Origin: JAHBNG01 sp039028975 | Lineage (GTDB): Bacteria > Chloroflexota > Anaerolineae > Caldilineales > Caldilineaceae | Direction of reading: 5' to 3' | Length of the DNA: 64,000 bases | Assembly (NCBI GenBank): GCA_039028975.1 | Contig: JBCCHB010000012.1 | Coordinates: forward strand, 89,754 to 153,753 | Shown: one piece after another, positions 1-7,414 of the stretch | Layout of the letters: every line of letters begins with the position of its first letter | Position numbering within the stretch: the stretch's first letter is position 1 | Notes under the pieces: model-generated | Told to the model about the DNA's origin: nothing | The model's database searches: none | Seen by the model: only the letters and a program-made list of their open reading frames with translations | Made by a program: the position numbers and the translations under genes

Positions 1-309
1 AACTTAATCGATTCTATCTGTAAGAAGGTTCCGTTCTATGGTTTTTTGTGCTATTTTTGTATACTCAAAGGATAACATATACTGGCGGTCGTGATAAATT
101 AACACCAATACTCGGGAGAGAAACTATTAATCTATTTAAACTTCGCCAGAAAAGTCTCGTTCCGACCCTTGACCCACCTATAGGAAATCACGAGAAGGGA
201 GGAGAGAGATTTTCGGGCTTTCTATATGCGGAGCCTGGGTACACTTGAGACAGCAAGTTAATTTTGTTACAAACTCATAAGTGATGTATGAAACCAGAAT
301 GAAGGACAG
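1..309. other. Intergenic region with repeat family 2
   Basis: No convincing gene. A 66-codon open frame at 48-248 has no family resemblance and overlaps a dispersed repeat at 141-227 that recurs near 7.3 kb, so I do not call it. The segment ends with the leader of the deaminase gene at 310. Confidence 0.6.
141..227 (-). repeat. Dispersed repeat family 2, copy 1
   Basis: Read on the minus strand, this segment aligns with 7310-7392 on the plus strand. Shared blocks, in the same order, are a CTCCTCCCTTCT-type stretch, TGGGTCAAG followed by GTC, and GACTT then TCTGGCGAAGT. A shorter copy of the last part lies at 1489-1525. The copies are noncoding. Function is unknown. Confidence 0.6.
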
Positions 310-1479
310 ATGAAACCAGAAAAAAAACCAGAGACTCAGCCACCCAGAGAGCATCTATCTTCTCATCCTTTGTCTTCAGAGATGGCTGGTTTGATTCGCG
401 AGATGCCTAAAGCTGAGATTCATATCCATTTAGAGGGTGCTATCCAGCCTGAGGTTGTGCTGACGCTGGCAGAACGGCATGATATGATGCACACGTTGCC
501 TGCGTCGGACGTAGAGGGATTAAGCCAGTGGTTTACCTTTACAGACTTTCCCCACTTTGTTGAGATCTACTTTGCAATTTCGAATCTTCTCCGCACAGCG
601 GACGACTTTGCCGCAATTGCCTATGCTTGTGGCCAGGATATGGCCGCGCAGAATATTCGCTACCGCGAGCTAACGGTGACGCCCTATACCCACACGTCCT
701 TGCAAAAGAAAGAGATATCAATTGATGATATTTTGGATGGCTTAAGTCGGGGGCGGGAAAAGGCCAAAGCTGATTTGGGGGTAGAGATGTGTTGGGTCTT
801 CGATATTCCTCGCAACTTAGCATTTCGGCATGATACGCTACCGTATGACCCCAAGCCAGCGGAGACTACGTTGGAATACGCCCTACTCGGTCAAAGTGCT
901 GGCGTCGTCGGCTTTGGATTGGGAGGATATGAGGTAGGCGCACCACCTGAACCATTTGCCCATGCATTTCGAGCTGCTCGCCAGGCAGGTCTACACTCTG
1001 TTCCTCACGCCGGGGAGACTATGGGAGCGGATAGCATATGGGGTGCCATACGAGAATTAGGGGCCGAGCGGATCGGCCATGGCGTGCGTGCCATCGAAGA
1101 TCCGGCTCTGTTGCACCATTTGCAAGAGCATCAGATAACATTAGAGGTCAATCCCACCAGTAATATCTGTTTGCACGTGTATCGTCGCCATGCAGAGCAT
1201 CCATTTCCCCACTTGGACAAGATGGGTATTCCCGTCACAATCAATAGCGATGATCCGCCTCTTTTTAATACGACACTCTGCGCTGAATATGAAGTGTTGA
1301 ACAGAGAATTTGGTTATAATGGAGCTGATTTAGCTCGTATTGCTCGCTATGCATTTGTAGCCGCGCATGTACCCACGGAGATCAAGACTCGCTTATTGAC
1401 TGAGTTTGATCAATGGGTAGAAAGTAATATAGATGGCCAGAAAAATTCTGTCCTCCCTTTACGGGAGCGTCCAGACTAG
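310..1479 (+). CDS. Adenosine deaminase family protein
   Basis: 389 residues. Predicted zinc-dependent hydrolytic deaminase of the metallo-dependent hydrolase TIM-barrel superfamily. It acts in the cytosol on adenosine, adenine or a related 6-aminopurine such as aminodeoxyfutalosine. Visible signatures are HIHLEGA (zinc His at 38 and 40), HAGE at 233-236 (zinc ligand and catalytic Glu), GHGVRA near 257 and INSDDP at 311-316 (catalytic Asp pair). Length is slightly above the usual 330-350 because of a charged extension of about 30 residues before the barrel. The HLEGA form and the SDDPPLF segment fit the adenine/aminofutalosine deaminase side of the family as well as adenosine deaminase, so substrate is left open. 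An HD hydrolase follows on the same strand. Confidence 0.88.
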   Translation: MKPEKKPETQPPREHLSSHPLSSEMAGLIREMPKAEIHIHLEGAIQPEVVLTLAERHDMMHTLPASDVEGLSQWFTFTDFPHFVEIYFAISNLLRTADDFAAIAYACGQDMAAQNIRYRELTVTPYTHTSLQKKEISIDDILDGLSRGREKAKADLGVEMCWVFDIPRNLAFRHDTLPYDPKPAETTLEYALLGQSAGVVGFGLGGYEVGAPPEPFAHAFRAARQAGLHSVPHAGETMGADSIWGAIRELGAERIGHGVRAIEDPALLHHLQEHQITLEVNPTSNICLHVYRRHAEHPFPHLDKMGIPVTINSDDPPLFNTTLCAEYEVLNREFGYNGADLARIARYAFVAAHVPTEIKTRLLTEFDQWVESNIDGQKNSVLPLRERPD

Positions 1480-1488
1480 ATTAGACCA

Positions 1489-1525
1489 GAATCGGGATAA
1501 GACTTTTCTGGCGAGGTGTACATAA
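1489..1525 (+). repeat. Partial copy of repeat family 2
   Basis: Directly after the deaminase stop. It matches the right half of the 7310-7392 copy (GACTT.TCTGGCGA.GT followed by ACATA). Only about 37 bases are recognisable. Confidence 0.4.
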
Positions 1526-1556
1526 ATCGGGTAGATTGTAACAAGGAGATGATGCG

Positions 1557-2315
1557 ATGGGTGACATCCCCCTTTGGCCCCGCTGGCAACGTTTTGGACA
1601 GGAACTTACCTGGGCTGAACCTGCCCAGAGATTGACCACGACATTATTAGCGACAAACTCCAAGCATAGTACAAGCCAATTTGCGGAGCAATTTGCTAAG
1701 AGCTTCTCGGAGAAGTTGACAGAGACGTTTAGAATCATGGTCGACCTATACGGTGAAGAGCGCCGGGCGTACCATACCCTTGAACATATTGAGGCCTGCT
1801 TCGCCATATTTGATCAAGTCAGGGAGTTGGCTCAGGATCCCCTGGCAGTAGAAGCTGCTATATGGTTTCATGACGTCATCTATCAGATTGGTGCAACTGA
1901 TAATGAGTGGCAGAGCGCGGTGTGGGCAGCGAATCAATTGAAGGCAGCCACAGCGGTTTTGCTAACCTCAAATAGCCTATGTGTCAACCATGCCTTCATC
2001 CAAAAAGTCTATGATCTGATATGTGCAACTGATCACAAATCTATACCTGCCGATGGGGATAGCCGCCTTTTAGTCGATATTGACTTGGCGGGTCTTGGTG
2101 CTTCATCTGAAGCTTATTCACGCTATAGTCAACAAATTCGGCAAGAGTTTCAAACGGTTCCTTGGGAAGAGTATGCACAGGGACGAACCTTACTCTTACA
2201 AGGATTTCTAAACCGCAGTACCATTTATGTAACAGAGTACTTTCACCAACAGTATGAAGAACAAGCCAGAGCAAATATCCGCGCCGAAATTGAAGAGCTG
2301 GCTCGTTCCTGTTAA
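1557..2315 (+). CDS. HD superfamily metal-dependent phosphohydrolase
   Basis: 252 residues with ATG preceded by AAGGAG. Resembles the predicted HD phosphohydrolase family COG4339. The metal-site signature is YHTLEH near residue 62-67, the HD pair in WFHDVIY near 103, and a late Asp in DIDLAGLG near 175. The last part (NRSTIYVTEYF...) is also characteristic of this family. The substrate is unknown for the family; nucleotide phosphates are the usual guess. No membrane segment or signal peptide. It sits between the deaminase and a large surface protein with no clear shared pathway. Confidence 0.82.
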   Translation: MGDIPLWPRWQRFGQELTWAEPAQRLTTTLLATNSKHSTSQFAEQFAKSFSEKLTETFRIMVDLYGEERRAYHTLEHIEACFAIFDQVRELAQDPLAVEAAIWFHDVIYQIGATDNEWQSAVWAANQLKAATAVLLTSNSLCVNHAFIQKVYDLICATDHKSIPADGDSRLLVDIDLAGLGASSEAYSRYSQQIRQEFQTVPWEEYAQGRTLLLQGFLNRSTIYVTEYFHQQYEEQARANIRAEIEELARSC

Positions 2316-2386
2316 ACTGTTTCTGTTTGTATCATTACGGTGTTGTATCTGGTCATCTATTCAAGCCCGCAAAGAGAGCACGTTTC

Positions 2387-5300
2387 ATGTTTCAAAATCC
2401 TCCATTTGAAGGAAGTTTCCCAATTCTCCAATCTTTTGGCGATAACCCTGATTTTTTTCGTCGATTTAGAATCGATGGTATTGAGCAGCGGGGGCACAAT
2501 GGAATCGACTATCAGCTTCCGCACGGCACGCCGGTTCTGGCTGTGAGCCAGGGCACCGTGTTGGAAATTGGTAGCGAGCCAGAAGGGTATGGAAACTATG
2601 TGGTTATTGGGCATAGTTGGGGACAGACTTTTTATGCCCATCTGTCTCATGTCGATCTAGTAACGGGAGCGACAGTTGCTGGCCGTCAGAGTATTGGCAC
2701 AAGTGGCGATAGCGGAGCGGCCTCATCGCCTCACCTTCACTTTGGCCTACGCATTCACCCCTTTAGTTTGCGAGATGGCTGGTTTGGCTTTAGCAACCCG
2801 CTGCCTTATCTTCGACGATTTTCTCAGCCTGTGGGTACGATAATTGGGCCTCATATCATTGGTGGGGTGGATCTAGACCTGTTGAGAACTTGGCAGCCGC
2901 GCATGGTGTTGGTATTGGATCCAAATCCTGATGAGATGCGGCGGCTGAAAGAGATCTCTCCGAACACAATTGTCATCGGGCGCGTCTTTGCTACCGATCA
3001 TGAAGTTTCTGAAAATATTCGGGAAGATCCAGGGGATTCTGCTCGCTGGGCCCATTCAAAGACAATGGAGCGGATGACGCCTCATGTGGATTATTGGCAA
3101 TTCGCCAATGAGGTTCTCCAACATAAAGATGACCTGCACCTTCTCAACAAGTTTGAGCTGGAGAGGATGGCGCTGGCTGAAGCAAATGGGTATCGGTGTG
3201 CCATTCTCGGCTTTAGCGTTGGTAATCCCGATCTGCCAGAAGATGATCGCATGTCCTGTTGGGAGGAGGTCTATCCATCGATTGAGCAAGCCGAGAAAAA
3301 TGGTCATGTAATTGCCGTTCATCAATATGGTATGCCCGATTTACTAGGACCAGATGGACTGACGGATTGGTTGATTCTGCGGTTGGAACATCAGGTACTT
3401 ATGAGGTTGCCCTTCAAAGACGTTCAGTTTGCCGTGACTGAATACGGCATCGATGGGCTAATCCGAGGCTCCTCGCCATCTGGTTGGAAGCACTTTTCAA
3501 ATGCCGAGGTTTACAGCAGCCAGCTACTGCGTGTCGGCCGATATCTCGAGCGTTACTCAGGTCGCGTTCTCGGTTACGCTGTCTTTACGCTGGGCCATTA
3601 TCATCCCTGGGGTAGCTATGACATTATAGGGACTGTCTCCAACACGCTAGCCCAACGAGGGGAACGTGGTACGTGGAGCGAATTTAGTCAAACCAACGAA
3701 ATACTTGGCAATCCTCAAGGGGATATGGTAAGTTCCCCAAGTGTAGTTGGGGGTGATTTACCACCTGATTCCTCCACAGGAACGCCCGATGACAGTGATT
3801 CTGCTCCCTCACCCCTTCCCCCAGATCCCAATCAAGGTGGCGATAATAATACCGACGATGGATCGGATCAGCTGACTCCACCACGGCCTGATAGCGGGTC
3901 GCCTAATCTACCCACAATTGAACGACGCACAAGTGACGCTTTCCAAGCGCTGAATGCACGTATTCGAACCGTTGATGACCGAGCAGATGTGGATCGCGAG
4001 AGCTTACAAAAGGGCGATATTGTTTATCTAATCAAAGATGTTTTTACCACAATTAATGGTTCGTGGGAACCTTCGGACAATCAACATTCCATTGTAAGGT
4101 GGGCACGGGACGATTATCTCAAACCCTTTGGTGCCCCCGATTGGTTTGATGATGCAGGCGCAGATCATCACATTTTTGGCGCAGTGCTGGGATTAGATGG
4201 GGAACTGATTCGTGAGCAAACAATGATCTATTGGTCCGACGGCTTCGATCAGTTGGGCAACCCTGACTATACAGGCTACGTGGAAGCAAATACGAAATCT
4301 GGCTCAGGTTGGGCCAATCAGCCTTTGGGGCCGGGTAGCTCTTTTGTCCCAGAGCGAGAAGAGCGTGGCCCCTGGTGCTGGATGCCATCTGGGATGGCTG
4401 AAGTCTTCGAAGGGGGTGGCTTACCCGCTAATCATCACGTTTCGACTTTCGTTGTTTGGCAGGCCGTGGAACTATCAGTTGGCACCCAAAGCGGTGATGG
4501 AGGCAACACGGATACCCAAGGAGGAACGGACCAAGGAGGAACGGATGGATCTACCACACGGCCTCCCACTCAGGAACCAATGATTTCGCGCCGCTTGGGC
4601 GATTGGATTCATCCATTCAATTTTTCAATTCAGCCAGTGACGGCTCGGGCGGATGCAGCAAAAGTGTTAGCTGAAAATGATGTGGTTTATCTCCTCAAGG
4701 ATCTCTTTACCACTCGAGATGGTTCCTGGGAACAGTCAGACAAGCCAGGGTCTTTACCCGCCTGGGCAAGAGAATATTTAAAGCCATTTGGGGCACCTGA
4801 CTATTTTGATGACGCTGGCGGCGATCGACATCTATTTGCGGCGGTCATTGGGTTAGATGGTGAGCTGATGAAGCAGAAACAGATTGCCTACTGGTCTGAC
4901 GGTATCCATAAGCTCGGTGACGTTGAGTACGATGGTTTCGTCTACCGAGAGACCAAAGACAAATCTGGCTGGATCAACATTCCTATCGGGCCAGGGAGCA
5001 ATTTTATTCCCGAACGCGGAGAATCAGGTCCTTGGTGTTGGGCACCCAGTGGTGCATCGGATGTTGTCTGTGGCGGTGGCTTGCCAGCCAAGCAGCACGT
5101 CTCTACCTTCGCTGTCTGGCAAGCTGTGCGTAAGTCTGAATTTATTGTGGATGACCCAGACACTCCAACTGATAATGGACAAGATGATCAGCAAGACCAG
5201 CAGGGAAATAACACTACAACGACCATTTTTGTCCCCTTTATCTCGGGCAGCCGAGCTGTTGAGAGCCGAGTTGATAGCTTGTCTGATGCAACTCCTAGTA

Positions 5301-5638
5301 CATCCACAAGCCCAATTCGCCCGCTAGGAGACAAAACGGAGTCAACCAGCATTGAGCGAACAGGCGAGGCACCAACCTTGCCTATCGGGGACAAACTATC
5401 CTTCCAAGCCGATCGATACGGCGAGACTCACCAAGCTATTCGTAGCCAAACTTGGGTACACGTGGGGTTTGACTATGAGGAAGGAGCCCCCTTTGTACGT
5501 TATGCTAGGCTCCATGAGCTAGGAATGCCCACAACTGAGCAGTTTGAGATAGACGGATACTTTGTCCAGGGATATAGCAGCATGATTCTTTATGCGCCCA
5601 AGAGCAACCCTACCGCTATAGAAGAAGTCTCTTGGTAA
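2387..5638 (+). CDS. Large M23 peptidase / glycosidase-like multidomain protein
   Basis: About 1083 residues from ATG 2387, which follows an AAAGAGAG ribosome site; a TTG at 2327 would add 20 residues. Order: an M23 (LytM-type) endopeptidase domain in the first 140 residues with GHNGIDY and SPHLHFG zinc motifs; a TIM-barrel-like region to about residue 440 that resembles glycoside hydrolase folds (WQFANEV, VTEYGIDG); a Pro/Ser/Asp-rich linker; then two copies of a module of about 155 residues (roughly 540-695 and 758-915). The modules share KGDIVYLIKD..TT..GSWE, FGAPD.FDDAG and RG.GPWCW. A second linker contains IFVPFISG. No clear signal peptide is visible despite the wall-directed domain. 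Probably acts on peptidoglycan or surface glycan; only the M23 call is firm. Confidence 0.8.
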   Translation: MFQNPPFEGSFPILQSFGDNPDFFRRFRIDGIEQRGHNGIDYQLPHGTPVLAVSQGTVLEIGSEPEGYGNYVVIGHSWGQTFYAHLSHVDLVTGATVAGRQSIGTSGDSGAASSPHLHFGLRIHPFSLRDGWFGFSNPLPYLRRFSQPVGTIIGPHIIGGVDLDLLRTWQPRMVLVLDPNPDEMRRLKEISPNTIVIGRVFATDHEVSENIREDPGDSARWAHSKTMERMTPHVDYWQFANEVLQHKDDLHLLNKFELERMALAEANGYRCAILGFSVGNPDLPEDDRMSCWEEVYPSIEQAEKNGHVIAVHQYGMPDLLGPDGLTDWLILRLEHQVLMRLPFKDVQFAVTEYGIDGLIRGSSPSGWKHFSNAEVYSSQLLRVGRYLERYSGRVLGYAVFTLGHYHPWGSYDIIGTVSNTLAQRGERGTWSEFSQTNEILGNPQGDMVSSPSVVGGDLPPDSSTGTPDDSDSAPSPLPPDPNQGGDNNTDDGSDQLTPPRPDSGSPNLPTIERRTSDAFQALNARIRTVDDRADVDRESLQKGDIVYLIKDVFTTINGSWEPSDNQHSIVRWARDDYLKPFGAPDWFDDAGADHHIFGAVLGLDGELIREQTMIYWSDGFDQLGNPDYTGYVEANTKSGSGWANQPLGPGSSFVPEREERGPWCWMPSGMAEVFEGGGLPANHHVSTFVVWQAVELSVGTQSGDGGNTDTQGGTDQGGTDGSTTRPPTQEPMISRRLGDWIHPFNFSIQPVTARADAAKVLAENDVVYLLKDLFTTRDGSWEQSDKPGSLPAWAREYLKPFGAPDYFDDAGGDRHLFAAVIGLDGELMKQKQIAYWSDGIHKLGDVEYDGFVYRETKDKSGWINIPIGPGSNFIPERGESGPWCWAPSGASDVVCGGGLPAKQHVSTFAVWQAVRKSEFIVDDPDTPTDNGQDDQQDQQGNNTTTTIFVPFISGSRAVESRVDSLSDATPSTSTSPIRPLGDKTESTSIERTGEAPTLPIGDKLSFQADRYGETHQAIRSQTWVHVGFDYEEGAPFVRYARLHELGMPTTEQFEIDGYFVQGYSSMILYAPKSNPTAIEEVSW

Positions 5639-5676
5639 CAAGAGGGGGAATGGGAAGTGATGGAGCGCGATTTAGC

Positions 5677-7230
5677 CTATTGGCTCTCTTCTAGGTTATC
5701 CAAGAAGTCGCGCCCAACAACAATGCGCAGATCAATGGGTGCGGTTGTACTCGCATTGATGTTTGCCATGCTGAGCCGAGAGGGTGCAGTGGTGAGATTG
5801 AGATCGCTATCCAACTGATCAATTAAACCAAGCGGAACGCCATAGTCGATGATAAGGGTATGCTGGTAATCGCTGCGATCGGCATTGTCAATAGAAACAA
5901 CCTGCCACCCCTTGGCCGTAAGCACATCGCGAGTACGGGCTGCAATGCGAGGCTGCCCCGTACCGTTGAGTACCTCTACTCGTACCCATGCGGCTTCACT
6001 ATTGGCTGCGTTCGTTAGCGAATCTTCCGGTACCAAGGCAAAGAAACTTTGGAGCGCGGCATTGACCATCTCCCGATTGGGTAACAGAATCCACGCGCCC
6101 TCTTCCGTATATGTCTCTTGCCCATAGCGATTATCTAAAACGAGTTGACGAATGTTGCTGACTGATGCACTACCCCCATACTGAGCCAATTCGAGCTGTT
6201 TGGCCATGGGAATATCAGTATCAATACTACTGCGCATGGTGTAAAAGAGCATGGGAAGCTTGGGAATGAGCGTCGGTATCATATCTGCACTCATTACTTT
6301 GTTTGCAATGGCTCGAATCACCTGCTGTTGACGGCCTGCACGGCTATAATCGTCATCATTATTACGAGTACGTACGTACTTTAGCGCCAACTCACCGTCC
6401 AAATGCTGAGGACCTGCATCAAGGTGAAATAGTTCAACGCCATAATCTTCTGTAGGGTAAGCATCGTCATGAATAATATGGGGAATAGTCATATCAATCC
6501 CCTCAATCAGATCGACTAGCTCCACAAAACCATTAAAATTGACACGAACGTAATAATCAATGGGGTGGCCTATAAAGGCACTGACCGTATCCATTGCAAG
6601 ATGAGCGCCCCCACCGTGGTAGTTTTGCTTTTCACCAATCACATAGGCCATATTGATCTTTGACGTCAAGCCCTGGCCTGGGATTGGTACCCACAGATCG
6701 CGCGGCAAAGATAGAATACCAACCGTTTTATCTTTAGGGTGAAGCGAGACAACCATCATTGTATCGGTTCGAGCCGGTTCTACATCACCTGGGCGTGCGT
6801 CGGTACCCATCAAGAGAATATTAATCGGTGGTAATGTGTTGGCTACTGTCCCAGCATGTACGACTTCGGTATTTTCTGTAGAGCCTTCTGTTGTGGCAAT
6901 TTGCTGTTGAGGTGAGCGGTTTGCCGTCTCAATACTACTTTGAGCAATCTGTTCTGCTAACGCAAGCGGCGATGAATCGATAATCCGCGACCGGGCCCAA
7001 CTGTAGAGTGGTCCGCTTGACAAGAGAACAGTAACGACGACCAAACCAATGTAAAAACCAGTCAAGATAGTGCCTAAGCCACTCATGGACTGGAGATGTT
7101 GTGGCTCATCACTGGAATCCATCTGATGATCTTGGGAGTGAGTCATCATGGTTCCTTGGGATGGTTGATGGCTACGCTGCTCTCGCTGGGGTTGATGTTG
7201 GAGTGGAGATTTGGGTCTTTTAATGGTCAT
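5677..7230 (-). CDS. LytR-CpsA-Psr (LCP) family protein
   Basis: About 517 residues from ATG 7230; a GTG at 7248 in the same frame lies in a TATACT promoter-like stretch and is unlikely. LCP proteins transfer undecaprenyl-linked glycopolymers onto peptidoglycan at the outer face of the membrane. The order is a basic cytosolic tail rich in Gln/His, one membrane segment near residues 55-75 (GFYIGLVVVTVLL), then the LCP domain with NILLMGTDARPG, RTDTMMVVSLHP, LSLPRDLWVPIPG and YVRTRNNDDDYSRAGRQQQVI. The Arg and Asp residues that hold the pyrophosphate are present. A C-terminal LytR_C-like domain begins near VRVEVLNGTGQPRIA. It fits a Gram-positive-like or single-membrane wall. Confidence 0.9.
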   Translation of the reverse strand: MTIKRPKSPLQHQPQREQRSHQPSQGTMMTHSQDHQMDSSDEPQHLQSMSGLGTILTGFYIGLVVVTVLLSSGPLYSWARSRIIDSSPLALAEQIAQSSIETANRSPQQQIATTEGSTENTEVVHAGTVANTLPPINILLMGTDARPGDVEPARTDTMMVVSLHPKDKTVGILSLPRDLWVPIPGQGLTSKINMAYVIGEKQNYHGGGAHLAMDTVSAFIGHPIDYYVRVNFNGFVELVDLIEGIDMTIPHIIHDDAYPTEDYGVELFHLDAGPQHLDGELALKYVRTRNNDDDYSRAGRQQQVIRAIANKVMSADMIPTLIPKLPMLFYTMRSSIDTDIPMAKQLELAQYGGSASVSNIRQLVLDNRYGQETYTEEGAWILLPNREMVNAALQSFFALVPEDSLTNAANSEAAWVRVEVLNGTGQPRIAARTRDVLTAKGWQVVSIDNADRSDYQHTLIIDYGVPLGLIDQLDSDLNLTTAPSRLSMANINASTTAPIDLRIVVGRDFLDNLEESQ

Positions 7231-7309
7231 AAAACGGTAGTATAACACAACTTAGCAACGTCAATTTTAGACAAAATTCAGACCGTTTTTATACGAATGT
7301 ACAGATAGT

Positions 7310-7392
7310 CAGAAAGGCTTTGTCCTCCCTTCTTAGAACATCCTGGAGCGGCTGGGTCAAGAGTCAGGGGGACTTCTCTGGCGAAGTACATA
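7310..7392 (+). repeat. Dispersed repeat family 2, copy 2
   Basis: The best-preserved copy, lying between two minus-strand genes. It has TCCTCCCTTCTTAGAACATCC, TGGGTCAAGAGTCAGG and GACTTCTCTGGCGAAGTACA blocks, matching the inverted copy at 141-227. It has no reading frame. Confidence 0.6.
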
Positions 7393-7414
7393 TCATGTAT
7401 GAATCTTCGTAGAT

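Noticed and set aside
48..248. 66-codon ORF at the window start
   Set aside because: Overlaps repeat family 2, has no ribosome site and no recognisable protein features.
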